Part shown: positions 44,902 to 57,668 of the stretch, in pieces
How positions within the stretch are numbered: the stretch's first letter is position 1
How the letters are laid out: each line of letters begins with the position of its first letter
Assembly (NCBI RefSeq): GCF_032854445.1
Contig: NC_088295.1
Coordinates: 29,570,470 to 29,634,469, forward strand
Direction of reading: 5' to 3'
Origin: Liolophura sinensis
Lineage: Eukaryota; Mollusca; Polyplacophora; Chitonida; Chitonidae
Length of the DNA: 64,000 nucleotides
The notes under the pieces: model-generated
What the model was told of the DNA's origin: nothing
Seen by the model: the letters and a program-made list of their open reading frames with translations, nothing else
Database searches by the model: none
Position numbers and translations under genes: made by a program

Positions 44902-45529
44902 GAATAGCACCCGTTAGACTAGAGATAGTCTAATATAAGCTATTAGATCAGGTAAATAAGAAAAGTTTGCGGAGTGGTGAAATTCAGTGGACCATGACCA
45001 GACGGTTCAGATTAAGCAATCTATTACAATTATTCCAATACAAGTTTAAATTCATTGTTTACTCATACCTACAAATAAAGGACGGAAAAAAGTTTATAAA
45101 AAATATATCTATCCCCCAATTAGGAAAAAGGGAAAACAGAAGAAAAAAGTTAGAAGAAAACAACAATATAACAAAAGCTGTACCTTGGATACAATCACAT
45201 TTATACAAATAAATATACAGCCTTACTGCAACCCGCTACATGAACGTAACGGAGCAATCTGGGAGGTCAGCGAACTGGTCATCGGTAATTAACACATATT
45301 CTGTATATTATCTGCTTATCGAATTACAGAGCATTGAAAAACCTAATTGCTGCTTCAGGTGCAAATTATACTGTAAATTGCACTTCTACATTGACAAGAA
45401 GGTGAAAGGTTGACATAAAGTCTAAAGTCTCACACCGTCAGTTTTGCCAGAGCCTTTGTGAATAAGTAATGAAATGTAATAGTCATATGAGAAATAGGTC
45501 GTAGCTGATAGTATGAAAAACTTGTTGAC

Positions 45530-45580
45530 AATCTGCGGATGATATTTTTGAGTACGGCGTAAAACACCAATCAAATAATA
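45530..45580 (+). mobile_element. SINE family A, tail fragment
   Basis: TTTTTGAGTACGGCGTAAAACACCAATCAAATAATAA. Confidence 0.75.
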
Positions 45581-45630
45581 ACTAATTATTTTAATCAAAA
45601 ACTTGTAGATCCACCAGTAAGTTTATCATC

Positions 45631-45809
45631 GTGCAAATGCATAGATACTCTGAGAAGTCTGAGAAGTCGCATATGCGAAGTTTCAATATTTCGACAAAAT
45701 TTATTTGTCATCTTCAGAATTATGACATATAACATTGTGTGGAAATATTGAAACATCAAATGATAGTATGTAATTTCTCAGTATTTTTCGAGTATCTATG
45801 CTTCTGCAC
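45631..45809. mobile_element. Foldback/MITE-like element with inverted ends
   Basis: Left GTGCAAATGCATAGATACTC; right (reverse complement) GTGCAGAAGCATAGATACTC. Looser pairing continues inward through TGAGAA(G/A) and GTTTCAATATTT on both arms, leaving a loop of about 45 nt. Total 179 bp, non-coding. No target duplication was recognised. Confidence 0.75.
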
Positions 45810-46450
45810 TATGCTGAATTAGTGGTATTATAAGATGATCAATGTACATGGCTATACAGAATGTTTACGTGGGTAGAACTAGTAGAAATTAAGTACTCAG
45901 GAAATCAAAATGAGGACATCACATAGAATTAGCTTAAGAAGATGGAAAAGCTTATAGAAAACTCACTTGTATACTTTTAGTCGTAAAACTAAATGTAAAC
46001 ATACTTTTGTGAGTGCGATAAAAACGCAGCTGTCTACAAGGAAATTACATTCAATCCTAAAAACTTCTTAGTAAATTGTCCTGCGTTTAAGGTAATATCA
46101 TATTGGATAGGGTGGGGTGAGGTAACAACAAAGGGGTCGACATCATTCTTGTGACCCTTCGCGCAGTTTATTGCTCTGGGAAGATCACTTGGCTTTCACC
46201 AAAATATCCTACACAGTGTATATAAATGCGTGCCATTTGTACGTGGGAAAGCTGTTCAGTATCTTATGTGAAGACAATTTGATATAACACCACATGCGCA
46301 CCTACAAAAACCTGTATTGTCCAGGACCACAGCATTTTACCGAGATCAGCCATGTACTTGTTGATTTACCCGCATCTGCAGACATTTCTTGCAGCAACAG
46401 GGAAGCAAAAACAGTTAATGCTAGATTCACCTTCCAGGTGACAAATTCAA

Positions 46451-46688
46451 AAATTCAAAATTTAACTCTCTGTCTTCTTCAGAGACGCCGGTAGTCGCAT
46501 GTTCAACGGCACGTGTTCATATGTGTGCAGTCTCGAATATAGCTACTTGTTTGACTTCTGCAAATGTTCAAAATTCAAAATTTAACTCTCTGTCTTCTTC
46601 AGAGACGCCGGTAGTCGCATTTTCAACGGCAAGTGTTTATATGTGTGCAGTCTCGAATATAGCTACTTGTTTGACTTCTGCAAATGCC
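46451..46688. repeat. 120-bp tandem duplication
   Basis: Copies 46451-46570 and 46571-46688 differ at only a few positions (for example CATG/CATT and CACG/CAAG). They contain CTTCAGAGACGCCGGTAGTC. Confidence 0.93.
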
Positions 46689-46787
46689 TTTTCTTCTCTT
46701 TGATATGGGTCATGTGAAAACCAATCATTTAAACTTTAGTCCATGTTTCATGATTGAAGTTGCCAATTGTTTTAGTCACACTTAAGA

Positions 46788-47140
46788 GTGAGTGAGTGAG
46801 TGCTTGGGGTTTAACGTCGTAATTAAGAATTTTTCAGTCATATGAAGTCGAAGGAATATTTAGAGTGCGTGTAGTGTGCCTCCTTGTTACAGGACGGATT
46901 TCTACCGCTCTTTGATCTAGTGCTGCTTCACTGAGACGCCTTAACGAAGGCAAGTAAGCCGCCCCACCCAAGCCATTATACTGATACGGGTCAACCAGTC
47001 GTTGCACTACCCCCGTTGCTGCGAGGAAGCTGCAACTTCCTCTTTTAAAGTCTTAGGTGTGACTCGACCCAGGGCTGACCCTGGATCTACCATTCCCAAA
47101 CTGTGTTATCGGAGCCGTTTATTCAGTTAAAGAGGGACTG
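46788..47140 (-). mobile_element. SINE family B, full length
   Basis: Starts with the tail (GTGAGTGAGTGAGTGCTTGG, GGTTTAACGTCG). The core includes GAGGAAGCTGCAACTTCCTC, and the copy ends in a tRNA-like head (GGTGTGACTCGACCC as reverse B box; CTGTGTTATCGG as reverse A box). Confidence 0.85.
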
Positions 47141-47355
47141 ACACAAATTCTGTATTCCTTTATGTACCTTGATAGCTATAACGGACTTAAATGTGGGATT
47201 TAATATGCAGTTGTTAACTGGAATAGAAACTGGTAAATTTTCTAGATGTAATCGTGCGCTTTAGCACGTCCTTCATTCAGTGAATAGCCTAGGTTAAATG
47301 ATAGGATGACAAAAATCGACCCATCGACAGGCACACCGAGCAACGGACATATTGA

Positions 47356-47450
47356 CTGACAGAGACAGAGTGACTCGAACCAGGATTGGCCCTGCATCTA
47401 CCGCTCCTGAAGCGGACGCTAGACCAACTGTGCTATCGGGGCCGATGCCA
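47356..47450 (-). mobile_element. SINE family B, tRNA-like head
   Basis: Reverse complement: GCCCCGATAGCACAGTTGGT, CTAGCGTCCGCTTC, GGTTCGAGTCACTC. It has pol III A and B boxes. It is not a functional tRNA: the 3' arm does not pair and the same head is fused to SINE bodies elsewhere. Confidence 0.75.
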
Positions 47451-48106
47451 CACGTTAGTTGGCTTTGTTATATTGGCACCTAGAATTTCATGACGTACGA
47501 TTAGGAGTTAATGTATGCTGTGTTGGTCGCCATCGACACCAGTGTGCATTACGAAGATATGTTAAGTTACCACATAATTTTTATAGGAACGGTGAATTTG
47601 TGAGTGACCTTTACGTCAGTAGTAAGGCAGAGATGTACGATAAAAAAGTGCAAATTTCAAAATCTCATTACAGTTTTGTAAATTTCCAAATCAGAAGTGT
47701 AAAGTGTCCAATCACCCACAAAACTTATATAGCCATAAAAAGATGGTGGCTTAGTAATAACCCGCCAAACGTTCATATAACCCACGAGAAGGCCCTAACA
47801 TTTTTTTGGAAAACCATACTCTAGTCTACAACGCCTTTAGACATCCATGTTTTAGACTGCATAACATTTTAGACCAAATCAAATTGTACTCTGACAGAGT
47901 CTGACAGCGCATGCACCAGACTTGAGAGATTTTGCTCTGACCGCCTTCAGCATTTGACTGGCTGATAACATAAGCCGATATTCTAAAGAAAAATTAAATT
48001 ACCCGCCAGAGTTTATCATTTCCTATTTATTTATTTATTGTAGTGTTAAACTCAAATTTGCATGTTTGCACTTAACAAATTTCCATGAGAAACATAGTTA
48101 ATGAGA

Positions 48107-48215
48107 TTTATTTATTGATTTATTTAATTGGTCTTTTACGCCGTACTCAAGAATATTTCACTTATATAACGGCGGCCAGCATTACGGTGGGAGGAAACCG
48201 GACAGAGCCCGGGTA
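48107..48215 (-). mobile_element. SINE family A, minus-strand 3' half
   Basis: TTTATTTATTGATTTATTTA, ACGCCGTACTCAAGAATATT, GGCGGCCAGCATTACGG, GGACAGAGCCCGGG. Confidence 0.88.
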
Positions 48216-48219
48216 AAAA

Positions 48220-49530
48220 AACGATCTTAATGAGATTCATGCTCCATATTATCTTTCACTGTTTTAATTTATTTACATTTACACTACTTCTTTGGAGAGC
48301 GATAGTTCAATCTAACATCGTTAAATCCATTCGCAGTATCTCTCCCATCGCTTTGCAGTATCGTTCCATGGATTCGCAATATCTTACGATGATGGCCTTA
48401 ACCGGCTTATATGCAAATGACAGCTGCATATTCTGTGTTCAAACGCATCAAACCTTTGTACATAATATCAAGACATTTTCTATTAAATAGATAATTAGTT
48501 TCTAGTTGCTAATAAAAAAAGAGTCCGAGAAATGGAACTGGATAAACAGATCATGTAAAAAAGAGAAATTCGGTCGCATAATTATGCGTTACACTGCCAT
48601 ATTTTCTATGCCGAAAGGAAATCTTCTTTCTATAGAGAGCAACTGAGAATTAAAAAACGCTTTAAAGAGGGCTTATTAATTATTTAATATGTTAGCTTTT
48701 TCTTGTTATCGCTTTCATAAGTCCCATTTAATAAAAGTAGGGGTATATCAGTGAAACACCTGTCCCAATGGTTCAAAAATTATTTGTCAATTTTCCATCA
48801 CTGTTAGCTGACAACACTGGTTGTTGTTGTATTGGTGTTTATTTTTTTAAAATATATTTTTCTATTATATAATAAGAGAAGTAACATATTTAAATTACGC
48901 TGATTTTCATATTATCAAATTTCTTTGTCTGGGTTAACTTGCTGTGAACGTGTGAAAAGATTTGCGAGCAATTTTATTTGCAAATTTCTTTCATGAGTAA
49001 TCTCACCCTAGTTTATCTATGAGGTTAACTATTGTATTAAATATGAAAAGCAGATTGCCTTTCATCAGGGCCATGCATGGCTTGAATGTAAAGTAGACGA
49101 ACGAAATGGTTTTTCGAAGTTTGTTCCAGCCCGCGTGCTTGTAGTGCCCTACATGTCTTGCCAATATGTCTTGTATAAGGTGTCTTGTATAAGGTGTGTT
49201 TCGTAATAGCTGTAATTCTGAAATTTGGTCAGATTGTCAAAGGCCCATATTCACTGAGTCAAGGTTTTCACCGATACCACAAATATTCAAATAAACTACA
49301 CCATTTTTAGTTCAGGATAAACTCAGTATCATGCCATTCTCGATGTTACCGATTGTTAACATCAAAGTCATTGTAGTAAGAAATGTTTTACATTGGCTTT
49401 TATTTATAGAGAAAGACGTACTTCTGTTCTTTACATGACATGTTGCAGTAAATTTACAGTTACAGTAGGACTGACCTTGTAGAGGAAAGTATTTTACGTC
49501 TTATGAAGGATTTCGCCCTTCAATTAAACC
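48220..49530. other. No gene recognised
   Basis: AT-rich with poly-T stretches. No supported element. Confidence 0.4.
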
Positions 49531-49539
49531 CTATGGCGA

Positions 49540-49616
49540 TTTATGAAAACTGCCTTGAAACTCTTATTCAAGGGTTATATAAGTCTTTATGAAAACTGCC
49601 TTGAAACTCTTATTCA
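49540..49616. repeat. Short tandem duplication, 46-bp period
   Basis: TTTATGAAAACTGCCTTGAA..ACTCTTATTCA at 49540-49570 and again at 49586-49616. Confidence 0.9.
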
Positions 49617-49921
49617 TGAGTTTTACACGCTTTGTCACATCTTATTTGAAAGCCTTTGTTGTTATTTAAAAGACATTTTAACAGAACTTTCTGGATGTAT
49701 TATAGTTGCATTAGATATGATATCTACGATTAATATTCCAGTCAATTCTTTCTGCTAAACCTGAGCGATATCATTGCGTGAGGGCGGCAGGTGCGCAGGA
49801 ATATGTGTTAATGACGCATGAGCTAAATGAACGACTGAGTTCGCGGATAACAGCGCTAATGAGAGGAATATGTGGATTCCGACAGGTCATTTGGCCTTGT
49901 GGAGAGGGGGGGGGGGGGGGA

Positions 49922-50053
49922 GGTCCGTGAGTCGTTAGCGTACCAGCGCGGTCCACTTATCAAGTAGCATCTCACTAATGCGGTCGCCGTGAGTTCAAGT
50001 CCAGCTCATGTGGACTTCCTCTCCGACAGTACGTGGGAAAGTCTGGCAGCAAT
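49922..50053 (+). mobile_element. SINE family A, 5' half, interrupted by another SINE
   Basis: Follows a 15-base G run (49906-49920). A diverged head, then GCGGTCGCCGTGAGTTCAAG, TCCAGCTCATGTGGACTTCC, CGTGGGAAAGTCTGGCAGCA. It stops where the copy at 50065 is inserted. Confidence 0.85.
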
Positions 50054-50064
50054 CTCCCATGAGA

Positions 50065-50259
50065 TTTGATTTGATTTGATTGGTGTTTTACGCCGTACTC
50101 AAGAATATTTCACTTATACGACGGCGGCCAGCATTATGGTGGGAGGAAACCGGGCAGAGCCCGGGGGAAACACACGACCATCCGCAGGTTGCTGAAAGAC
50201 CTTCCCACGTACGGCCGGAGAGGAAGCCAGCATGAGCTGGACTTGAACTCACAGCGACC
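50065..50259 (-). mobile_element. SINE family A, 5'-truncated, with 11-bp target-site duplication
   Basis: Tail side TTTGATTTGATTTGATTGG, then a very well preserved core, ending at AACTCACAGCGACC inside the head. CTCCCATGAGA flanks it at 50054-50064 and 50260-50270. Truncation of the head with a TSD fits LINE-driven target-primed insertion. It is one of the youngest-looking copies here. Confidence 0.92.
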
Positions 50260-50476
50260 CTCCCATGAGAGATAACCAATAAACAATAGGTCATGGAAAG
50301 GTTCACATTTTGTTGACAAAACGGTGAACTATCACTCTCTATGTTAATGTGCAGTAGCTAAAAATGATGGCGTAACAGTTTTTCTTTATGCATCTTGCCG
50401 CATCTATTAGTCTGTGACAATCTGTTATGTGCACAACTGCCGTCAACTTCTAAATCTAGCTTGCCACTGATTACAT

Positions 50477-50935
50477 ATGCTAAGTTCAGGGCCTACTGTC
50501 TGCCTCTACCTTAGAATGTTCCAGAATACGCTCAGTTCGGGGAAAGTGTTCGGGAATTCCACAAGTCTATATAAGACCTATGAAAGCAGGTCAAAGGAGG
50601 AGAAAAAAGAATTATTGAGAGTTTTGGATGCTTTCGCTGTATATTACTTTAGTAGGCGTTTAGTGCTTAATTTTGGTGTCTTTATAGCCCCTGGCTTTGT
50701 TATATCATATCTCCACCGAGCACTTGTTCAGTCTGAACTTGTATATTTAATTTGTGCTCTTGTGTACACAGTGCTTATTAGTACACGGGCCCTGTCTGTG
50801 GAATTTTGTGTATATTTCGTCACACACTCAGTTATACTGTGGATTTTCCCTCTTATTTGTGCATTTATACCTGTATGGTTTTCCGCATTGTGGAATATAT
50901 GTGTCCGTTTGGACTTGACACCGTTGTACATGTAA
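50477..50935 (+). other. Unassigned 152-codon ORF, hydrophobic C-terminal half
   Basis: One of the longest open frames outside the two genes. After a charged stretch (ESRSKEEKKELLRV) it has about three hydrophobic segments between residues 65 and 140. No start context, splice site, homologous motif or neighbouring copy supports it as a gene, and AT-rich DNA gives such frames by chance. Confidence 0.2.
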
Positions 50936-51028
50936 GTACTTTAGTATTTGTATAGATACTGCTATCCTTTCTTGTTAAATTTAAGTACTTTAGTATTTGT
51001 AAAAGTCTTGTTATCTGTTCTTGTTAAA
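50934..51028. repeat. Imperfect tandem duplication, about 51 bp
   Basis: AAGTACTTTAGTATTTGTA..TTCTTGTTAAA occurs at 50934 and 50983. Confidence 0.8.
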
Positions 51029-51299
51029 CGTAATAAATTGTTGTAAAATAAAATCTGCTGGTTTCGGTTACTTTTTTGTGCGGCTAAACTGTCGTGTATT
51101 TCGAACAAGCCATGTCTTTATAATACAGACAGTTTGGGTCGTAACACAATCCCACACCTGTTCACCCTGGATTGGTTTCTATTGTTCTATGGAGGTAACC
51201 GCAGAAGTGTGGAAACACTCGTATATTGACTATGCCTTTCCACAGCGCATGCGCGAAACGGATCGAAGATTTATCGCTCTATTTGTCATTGATTGCTAA

Positions 51300-54200
51300 C
51301 CTGCAGTCAGAGTAAGGGAAAGGACCTGTCAGCCATTACAGCAGGAAGAGCGGCTTCCCGAACATAAGGTTGGTACATTTACTGTTTCACTCTTGCACCA
51401 TAGTGTCTGTACAAGACCAAACGTTTAACATTCTAGTAATGTTTAGTGAGCTTTGTCTTATCTTCACAAGCCAGTGTCGTCTTCATTATTCTGCCTGAGT
51501 TCAGTTACACTGTATTCTGGGAACATCGTGGAACAAGCCTCTATGCCGTGGTGATGGCATCAGAAATCGATTCGGGCTATTCTACTGAGAGGTTCAATAT
51601 AGACAGCAAGATTCACTTCCATAAAGATATCAATGAAGTTAAAGTGGTCGTCTTACCATAAACAATGCTCTATAGAAATCCTATAACCTTCAGAAATATC
51701 AAAATTTTAGGTTTGGAACGCCATCCTCAGCGCAATTTATTGTATGTATAAAGTGCTATTTGAACAATAAGGTAACGAATGGACTTGAATAATATGTTGG
51801 ATAAGAATGATAATAAGAACGCTGAGATTGACGACCGCTCTAAAAAATGTGAACTCAGATGTCTTTAAGATAGGTATGTAATTCTTACATGTTTACAAGT
51901 CGCTAGCAAAACCTGGTTGATCTATTCAGACAGAACATCCAGATCATATGATGAGTTTTTTTCATCTCTCAAAGGCCAGATGTTAGAACAGAGTCTAATA
52001 TCATTTGTACGCAGAATGCACGCAGCTGTCTTTACGCAGCTGTCAAATCTAGTTTCCGTGTGTGATATCAGTATGACCAATATCAGATGCCAGTATTAAG
52101 CATCTTGCCATCGCAAGTATAAGGGAATAGAACAATTTGCGCTGATTTTCTGAACTCTTCTTGGCTTGGGTTTAATGCCACATGGCTGTCTGGCTTGCAA
52201 GTCAAATGTCGGCATACATGTGATAAAATAAATAAGCTATCACTGAGTGTGGGTGTCTTGTCCACACAAAATCAACAGTTCATGAAACAGTAAATCATGA
52301 CGTTGTTTTCTTTTCCTCATTTTTCACAACGGTGAAAAGAACACGGATCACCACGTCAGGCCTGTTCTGGATGTATACTTGTATATCAAGTATACACAGT
52401 CTATCTAGTTTATTTATTATTTCGGAAACCAATATCTTGCTTCTGTTGGGATATCTTCATAGTTCTTCCAATGTGTAATTGTTTAACTAACGATTGTAAC
52501 GTTGATCTGGTAGCGAGAGATTCATGCGAAAATACAAGCCTGACCTCTATTCAACGGTCAGTGGGCACTCCATCCACTCATTATATTTGCAGGGACCTAT
52601 ACAGGGTTATCCATATCGAACGCTCAGTCTGTGGTTGCCTGGCAACGCATATTAGCGATCGTATTACTGCTTTGAACAGGCGTGTTGTGACCACCTGCTC
52701 GGTATTAGGCAAACCTGTGACGTCACTGAAACGTATCCCGGTACTGGCCTTCTTGTGCTGGCCACAGCAGGCGGACACAATCTGCCAATCATATGTCCAT
52801 GTCATCGCCTCTCCCTGTTTAAACTTGGGTATGTCGCCATGAAGTGGCATTAAATGGAATACTGGTATTCATTAGGGTTATTGACATTCAAGTTAGCGGA
52901 ATGTTTCCAACCCACGCAAAAGTCAAGCCGTCAAAAGTGGACAAATTAGCTCTGTGCTAGCGGCAATACGAAAAAGGCGGATGGAGGGAAATTTCTCAGC
53001 CGAATGCACTTGTCAACAAAATTTTCAAAAAATGTCTTTTTCAGTAGAATCCTATTGAATTGGGCGTATTCAACGTTGATTTGATTTGATAGTGTAGATT
53101 TGATTTGTTTGCAAAATAAAACCTGTATGGATTGTTAGCAGACGTACACATGTCTACTGATTATATAACATACTACCTGGAGGGCATACAAAGCAAGTTT
53201 AATGACGTGTTTGCAAGCGAGTCAGTTGTTACAGGAGCCTCGCCATCGAATGGTACATGTTTGAAAAGGGAAATCGGAGCGCTGAACAACAGCGTGGACA
53301 ATCAGGCCTAATGCTGATTTGTCAATCTTGCGTAATAAGTGTTACATGATATGTTATCAGTGGTGTTTTGTCCTTGTGTCCACAAGGCTGATTAATCAGA
53401 TGTCAGTATAGAGTAAGGCACTTGGTTGCTGTGTCTGGTGCCTTGGTTGAATTCTACGCTACCATGCACATGACTGAACGAGTATATCTCATTTAGATGC
53501 TGGGAATACCACCATGAAGTGAATCGGATCAACAGTGCGATAGAGTTTTTATATATTTTTATATGTTTACAAACTAACATTTCTCAAACTGCTTTTTAGA
53601 CTTAACACTAACTACAACAGAACGGTTTACATGCACTAGATAATTGCAAAGCCAAGACAGTTACATTTTCTCTTTGTGTACACATCTGTTTACTGCCACA
53701 CACCATCTAAACATAATCAATGCCTGAGTGTCCTTCCACTCGAAGATCTACTTCGTCACTCATACTAAGACGGCATCAGTCCGAGCTTTATATACCCAGT
53801 CGCTGAAAACATCATTTGCATATTAACATAATACAGCACGTATATGACACTTTTTAAAATATATTAGTGTCTTTTTTGCTTTCTTTATGAACACGATATG
53901 CAAGTTATCTGTCACACGTTGTTAGACAGTGTAAATATAGCATAGCATCTAACCATTCCCTGACCGTTATCTCATGTTATGACGCGGCGGGACTACTGCA
54001 CGATTTAGGTGTCATTGGTTGGAACTAAATTATCCACGAATCACAATTTATAATGGGGATATTTTTGAAGTTTCAAGTATCAAGAGAAAATCACCTTAGA
54101 TACCACAGCAAAGCATTCATGTAGACGGAAGGCTATTTCCGTGGAAACAAAATCAATACCAAGATCGGAGATGGGCGCTAACATTCCAAGGTTAACTTAA

Positions 54201-55170
54201 GCAGTGGTATTTTATTTCTTCATTGCCGTTAGATTTTTGTTTCTAACAGAAATATTGTACGATTCCATTTTCTTTAAGTAACCTTGAGCAGACTTGTTTA
54301 AACAACATATGTTTTGCAATCACTGAGAACATCCCCCAGATATAAAGATTATAGATTTTTATCTGGTTTCTCGTATATATCAGAGAGTAAACAAAAACAT
54401 TAGCGCTAACAAAAACTAGACAACAATATTTATAAGCGTGATTATGGCATACATAGCCTGAGACATTCGTTTTTACCATGGCGCCATATGAAACCTACAG
54501 GACCTTAATTGATTCTATCTTTCTAGCTTATTCAGGCTACCGTGTGGAGTTTGTAATAATGCTGTAATAAAACGCTGTCTTATATTAGACCACATTCTAA
54601 ACAGAAAATAAATACATTTTTGTGTATCACAAAGAGCGTATACGAAGAAAAAACAAAACAAAACAGAAAAAAAAACAAATAAATGAAACTCAATAACACG
54701 TCAATTTGTGTCGTACATCTCACTTAGTGACGGAAAAGCCGTGTATCAATAAACTCACAGCCGTAACAAAATTTCTTTCTTAAATAAAAAGAACAAGCTT
54801 TGGTCTAAGTTGAGAAATAATTCTCTTATACTTTACCTGCCTTTAAGGGTTGATGAAACACTCATAGTGCTTGTACTCTTCATATAGTTAATGGCGTGTC
54901 CTCACGTTTAGAAGTAGTGGCGTTCTCAGCATTGCTACGGTGTAAGAATGGTTTTGAAAGATAGCAGTGATTCAAAAAAGTTGTCATTTATAAAAATTTA
55001 TCGTAATTTAAAGATAGCAAATTTGCCTCCAAAAAGAAAGAAAATCTTAACAGCGTTCAACGTTTATACCCATTTCTGTATTTCGCAACAATGTGGGTGT
55101 AGTATTGCTGAATTGGGTGCAGTTAAGCTAGAATAGTTCAACCATTTCTATATTATTTGATTAAATGCAA
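51300..55170. other. No gene recognised
   Basis: Mostly AT-rich. ORFs of up to 123 codons (52471-52842) lack recognisable domains. A/C-rich simple sequence at 54646-54685. Confidence 0.4.
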
Positions 55171-55177
55171 ATACACA

Positions 55178-55440
55178 AGCCTACAGCATAAGGAGTGACA
55201 CCAGAGCAGCATTAGTTGTTAAATGTCACACTCAACGGTTGAAATCCGATGTTTTGTCAATTACCCCAATTAATGTTTTATTCTAACAGATCATGTAAGT
55301 CCTTAATTATAACACCGGCCCTCTCGCACCAAGGCTTAAGCGAAATTATATAAAAAAAAACAGTAATGTTAGTTCCAATTTGTCAGACGTCATTGATCTA
55401 TAGTTACTCAAAATGCAATCAGCATATATATCTAATGAAT
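55178..55440 (+). repeat. Repeat family C, diverged
   Basis: ACAGCATAAGGAGTGACACC, AGAGCAGCATTAGTTG, GTTTTATTCTAACAGATCATG, AAATGCAATCAGC. The weakest of the C copies. Confidence 0.55.
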
Positions 55441-57283
55441 AATCAGATAGAAACAAAGCAGAGGGAATCATGGTTTGCACAGAAATACAAGATAAAAAAC
55501 TACATCCTATTCACACAATCATTGCTTTACAGTTACGTTTAATAATTGTCTTAAATGTTGTTATACCCCATATTTCCAAATTAACCGTCTGTAAAGTCGT
55601 TTACAGAAGTTTATATGACAACATTGTGTCACTTTACTACAAACGGAACTGAAGTTATCGCGATTATAGATAGGTTAAGCGTAACGCATTTACATGCTTG
55701 TATAGACGCGGAAAACATGGTCTTGTATGTACCGTATATTAATTTAACGCCAGCTTGAAATGCGCCATTACATGTACACAGTTTTTCATCTGTCTGATTA
55801 AAAGGAAAGGTTAACACTTATATTTTATGATCTAACGCCTACTCTGTGGAAATATTTCTTACGTTTGTGGAGGATGCAACATTCATAATTCAGATCACTG
55901 ACGCACCAGAAGCATTATTGCCACAACAGGAAGATACCACCCATTACTGTCACCTACACAAAGCATGCCTAAAATGTCACCAATGTCTATAGCGGCAGGT
56001 CTGAATCTGTGGTTAATCAAAGTGGTCAATATATGCGTAGCCGATCTGCAAAGCTGTGCTTGTCCCGACAGATTCTGAGAATCCATAAAGTATGCGTGAA
56101 AGCTAGGCTGTTTTGCCCTGACAGACCCCTTGTGGGTTCATTACTGATGCATATGGAGTCTTAGGTAACGGGCGACAAAAAAGAGATAGAGGCAAGGTTT
56201 TGCTGGGAATAATGATTTTTTCAACCGACATGGCCTGTGTACAGTTATATGTGGCATTTAAAGTCTATGCCCATTTTACTGTTGAATTTGTATTGCCCAT
56301 AAACAACTTTCCGAATAAACGACATTTGACAGTAAATATCAAGGTATGGCCTGGAGATAAATGGTAATCCACTAGGAATCGACCAGTATCTGTGAGACCC
56401 AGTTTTATATCCACCGCCAGTCCTATCGATCAGGGCAAAAATAGACGTCAAGACAAATCCTCACGTTGTGTGACGTACTCGCTGGTGGACACCGGTAAGC
56501 TGTAGAGAGCGGAAGCGAAGAGGATGTAGCTGATGGTGGCCGTATTGATTTGTGTGGAGAGCAAATTACTGCCAACGCAACTGGGTCATGTTTGCCACCA
56601 CCAAGCTAGCAAGCATGATATTTTTCACAAAGGCATGCTGACCAAACTTGCTGTAGCCAGAGCACGTCCAGAGATAACACCGACCAGTTGGTGACTGTTT
56701 CGTAGTTATGAAGAGACGAAGAGCATTTATTCTTGCGATCCTTCAAATCAATGTACACCAATTTTTATAATGACTAGTGATAGAATGTAAACGATAATTT
56801 TCAGTTATTTTCCTAAACTTGTTGTTCTTTGATATTGCTGTAATTTGGATAAGTGGGATGGGCTTGATATGTTTTATTTCTGTCATTTAGCATGGGCAGT
56901 TTACGCTCAGTGCGGTTCATGAATATAGCCTGGGTCCTAATGGACAAATAGCCAGAATGGACTCGCCCACTTCATGACAATAATGAAGATCGTGCATCTT
57001 GAGGCGACAGGCTAAATTAGATAATGAGAAGTAATATTGCGGCAATGCTGCATTAGGACTGACTTTAACGAAGCTACAGTTTACTGCTAAGCACTTTATA
57101 CCCGCTTAAAGCATGAAATTGACTACTTTAACAGCAACTGATTCACAGTTATATGCAGAGTTTCAATATAGACATGATTTATTCATTCTATGCATTGCTT
57201 TTATCAATATAGAATCATATAATTTTCAGGCAATTTTATTTTATTTTTTATATTTATCTAATTGACGGAATTGTCCATGACAG

Positions 57284-57546
57284 AATTTATTTATTTGATT
57301 GGTGTTTTACGCCGTACTCAAGAATCTTTCAATTATTCAAAGGCCGCCAGCATTATGGTAGAAGGAAACCGGGCAGAGCCCCGGGGAAACCCACGACCAT
57401 CCGTAGGTTGCTGTCAGACCTTCCCACATACGGCCGGAGAGGAAGCCAGCATGAGCTGGACTTTAACTCACAGTGACCGCATTGGTGAGAGGCACCTGGG
57501 TCATTACGCTGCGCTAGCGCGCTAACCAACTGAGATACAAAGGCCC
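57284..57546 (-). mobile_element. SINE family A, full length, minus strand
   Basis: TTTATTTATTTGATTGGTGT, ACGCCGTACTCAAGAATC, GCCAGCATTATGG, ACTCACAGTGACCGCATTGG, and a complete head ending CTAACCAACTGAGATACAAA. Confidence 0.92.
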
Positions 57547-57668
57547 CCCAGAGTTCTTAAGGTGGCTGCCTTAGAATTCTTAAGACAAACCAATAGCTAG
57601 TTTAAGACCGGCTCTTGTGACGTCGATCAAGTTTGTGGGTGAAGAGTAACCCAGTTTTTAAACCATAG

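Noticed and set aside
47375-47450. tRNA gene on the minus strand
   Set aside because: No proper acceptor-stem pairing, and the same head is fused to SINE B bodies elsewhere.
47459-47824. 121-codon ORF as a gene
   Set aside because: It starts at the edge of a SINE head, has no recognisable features and has AT-biased chance composition.
52471-52842. 123-codon ORF as a gene
   Set aside because: No domain, no exon boundaries; the opposite strand is equally open over much of it.
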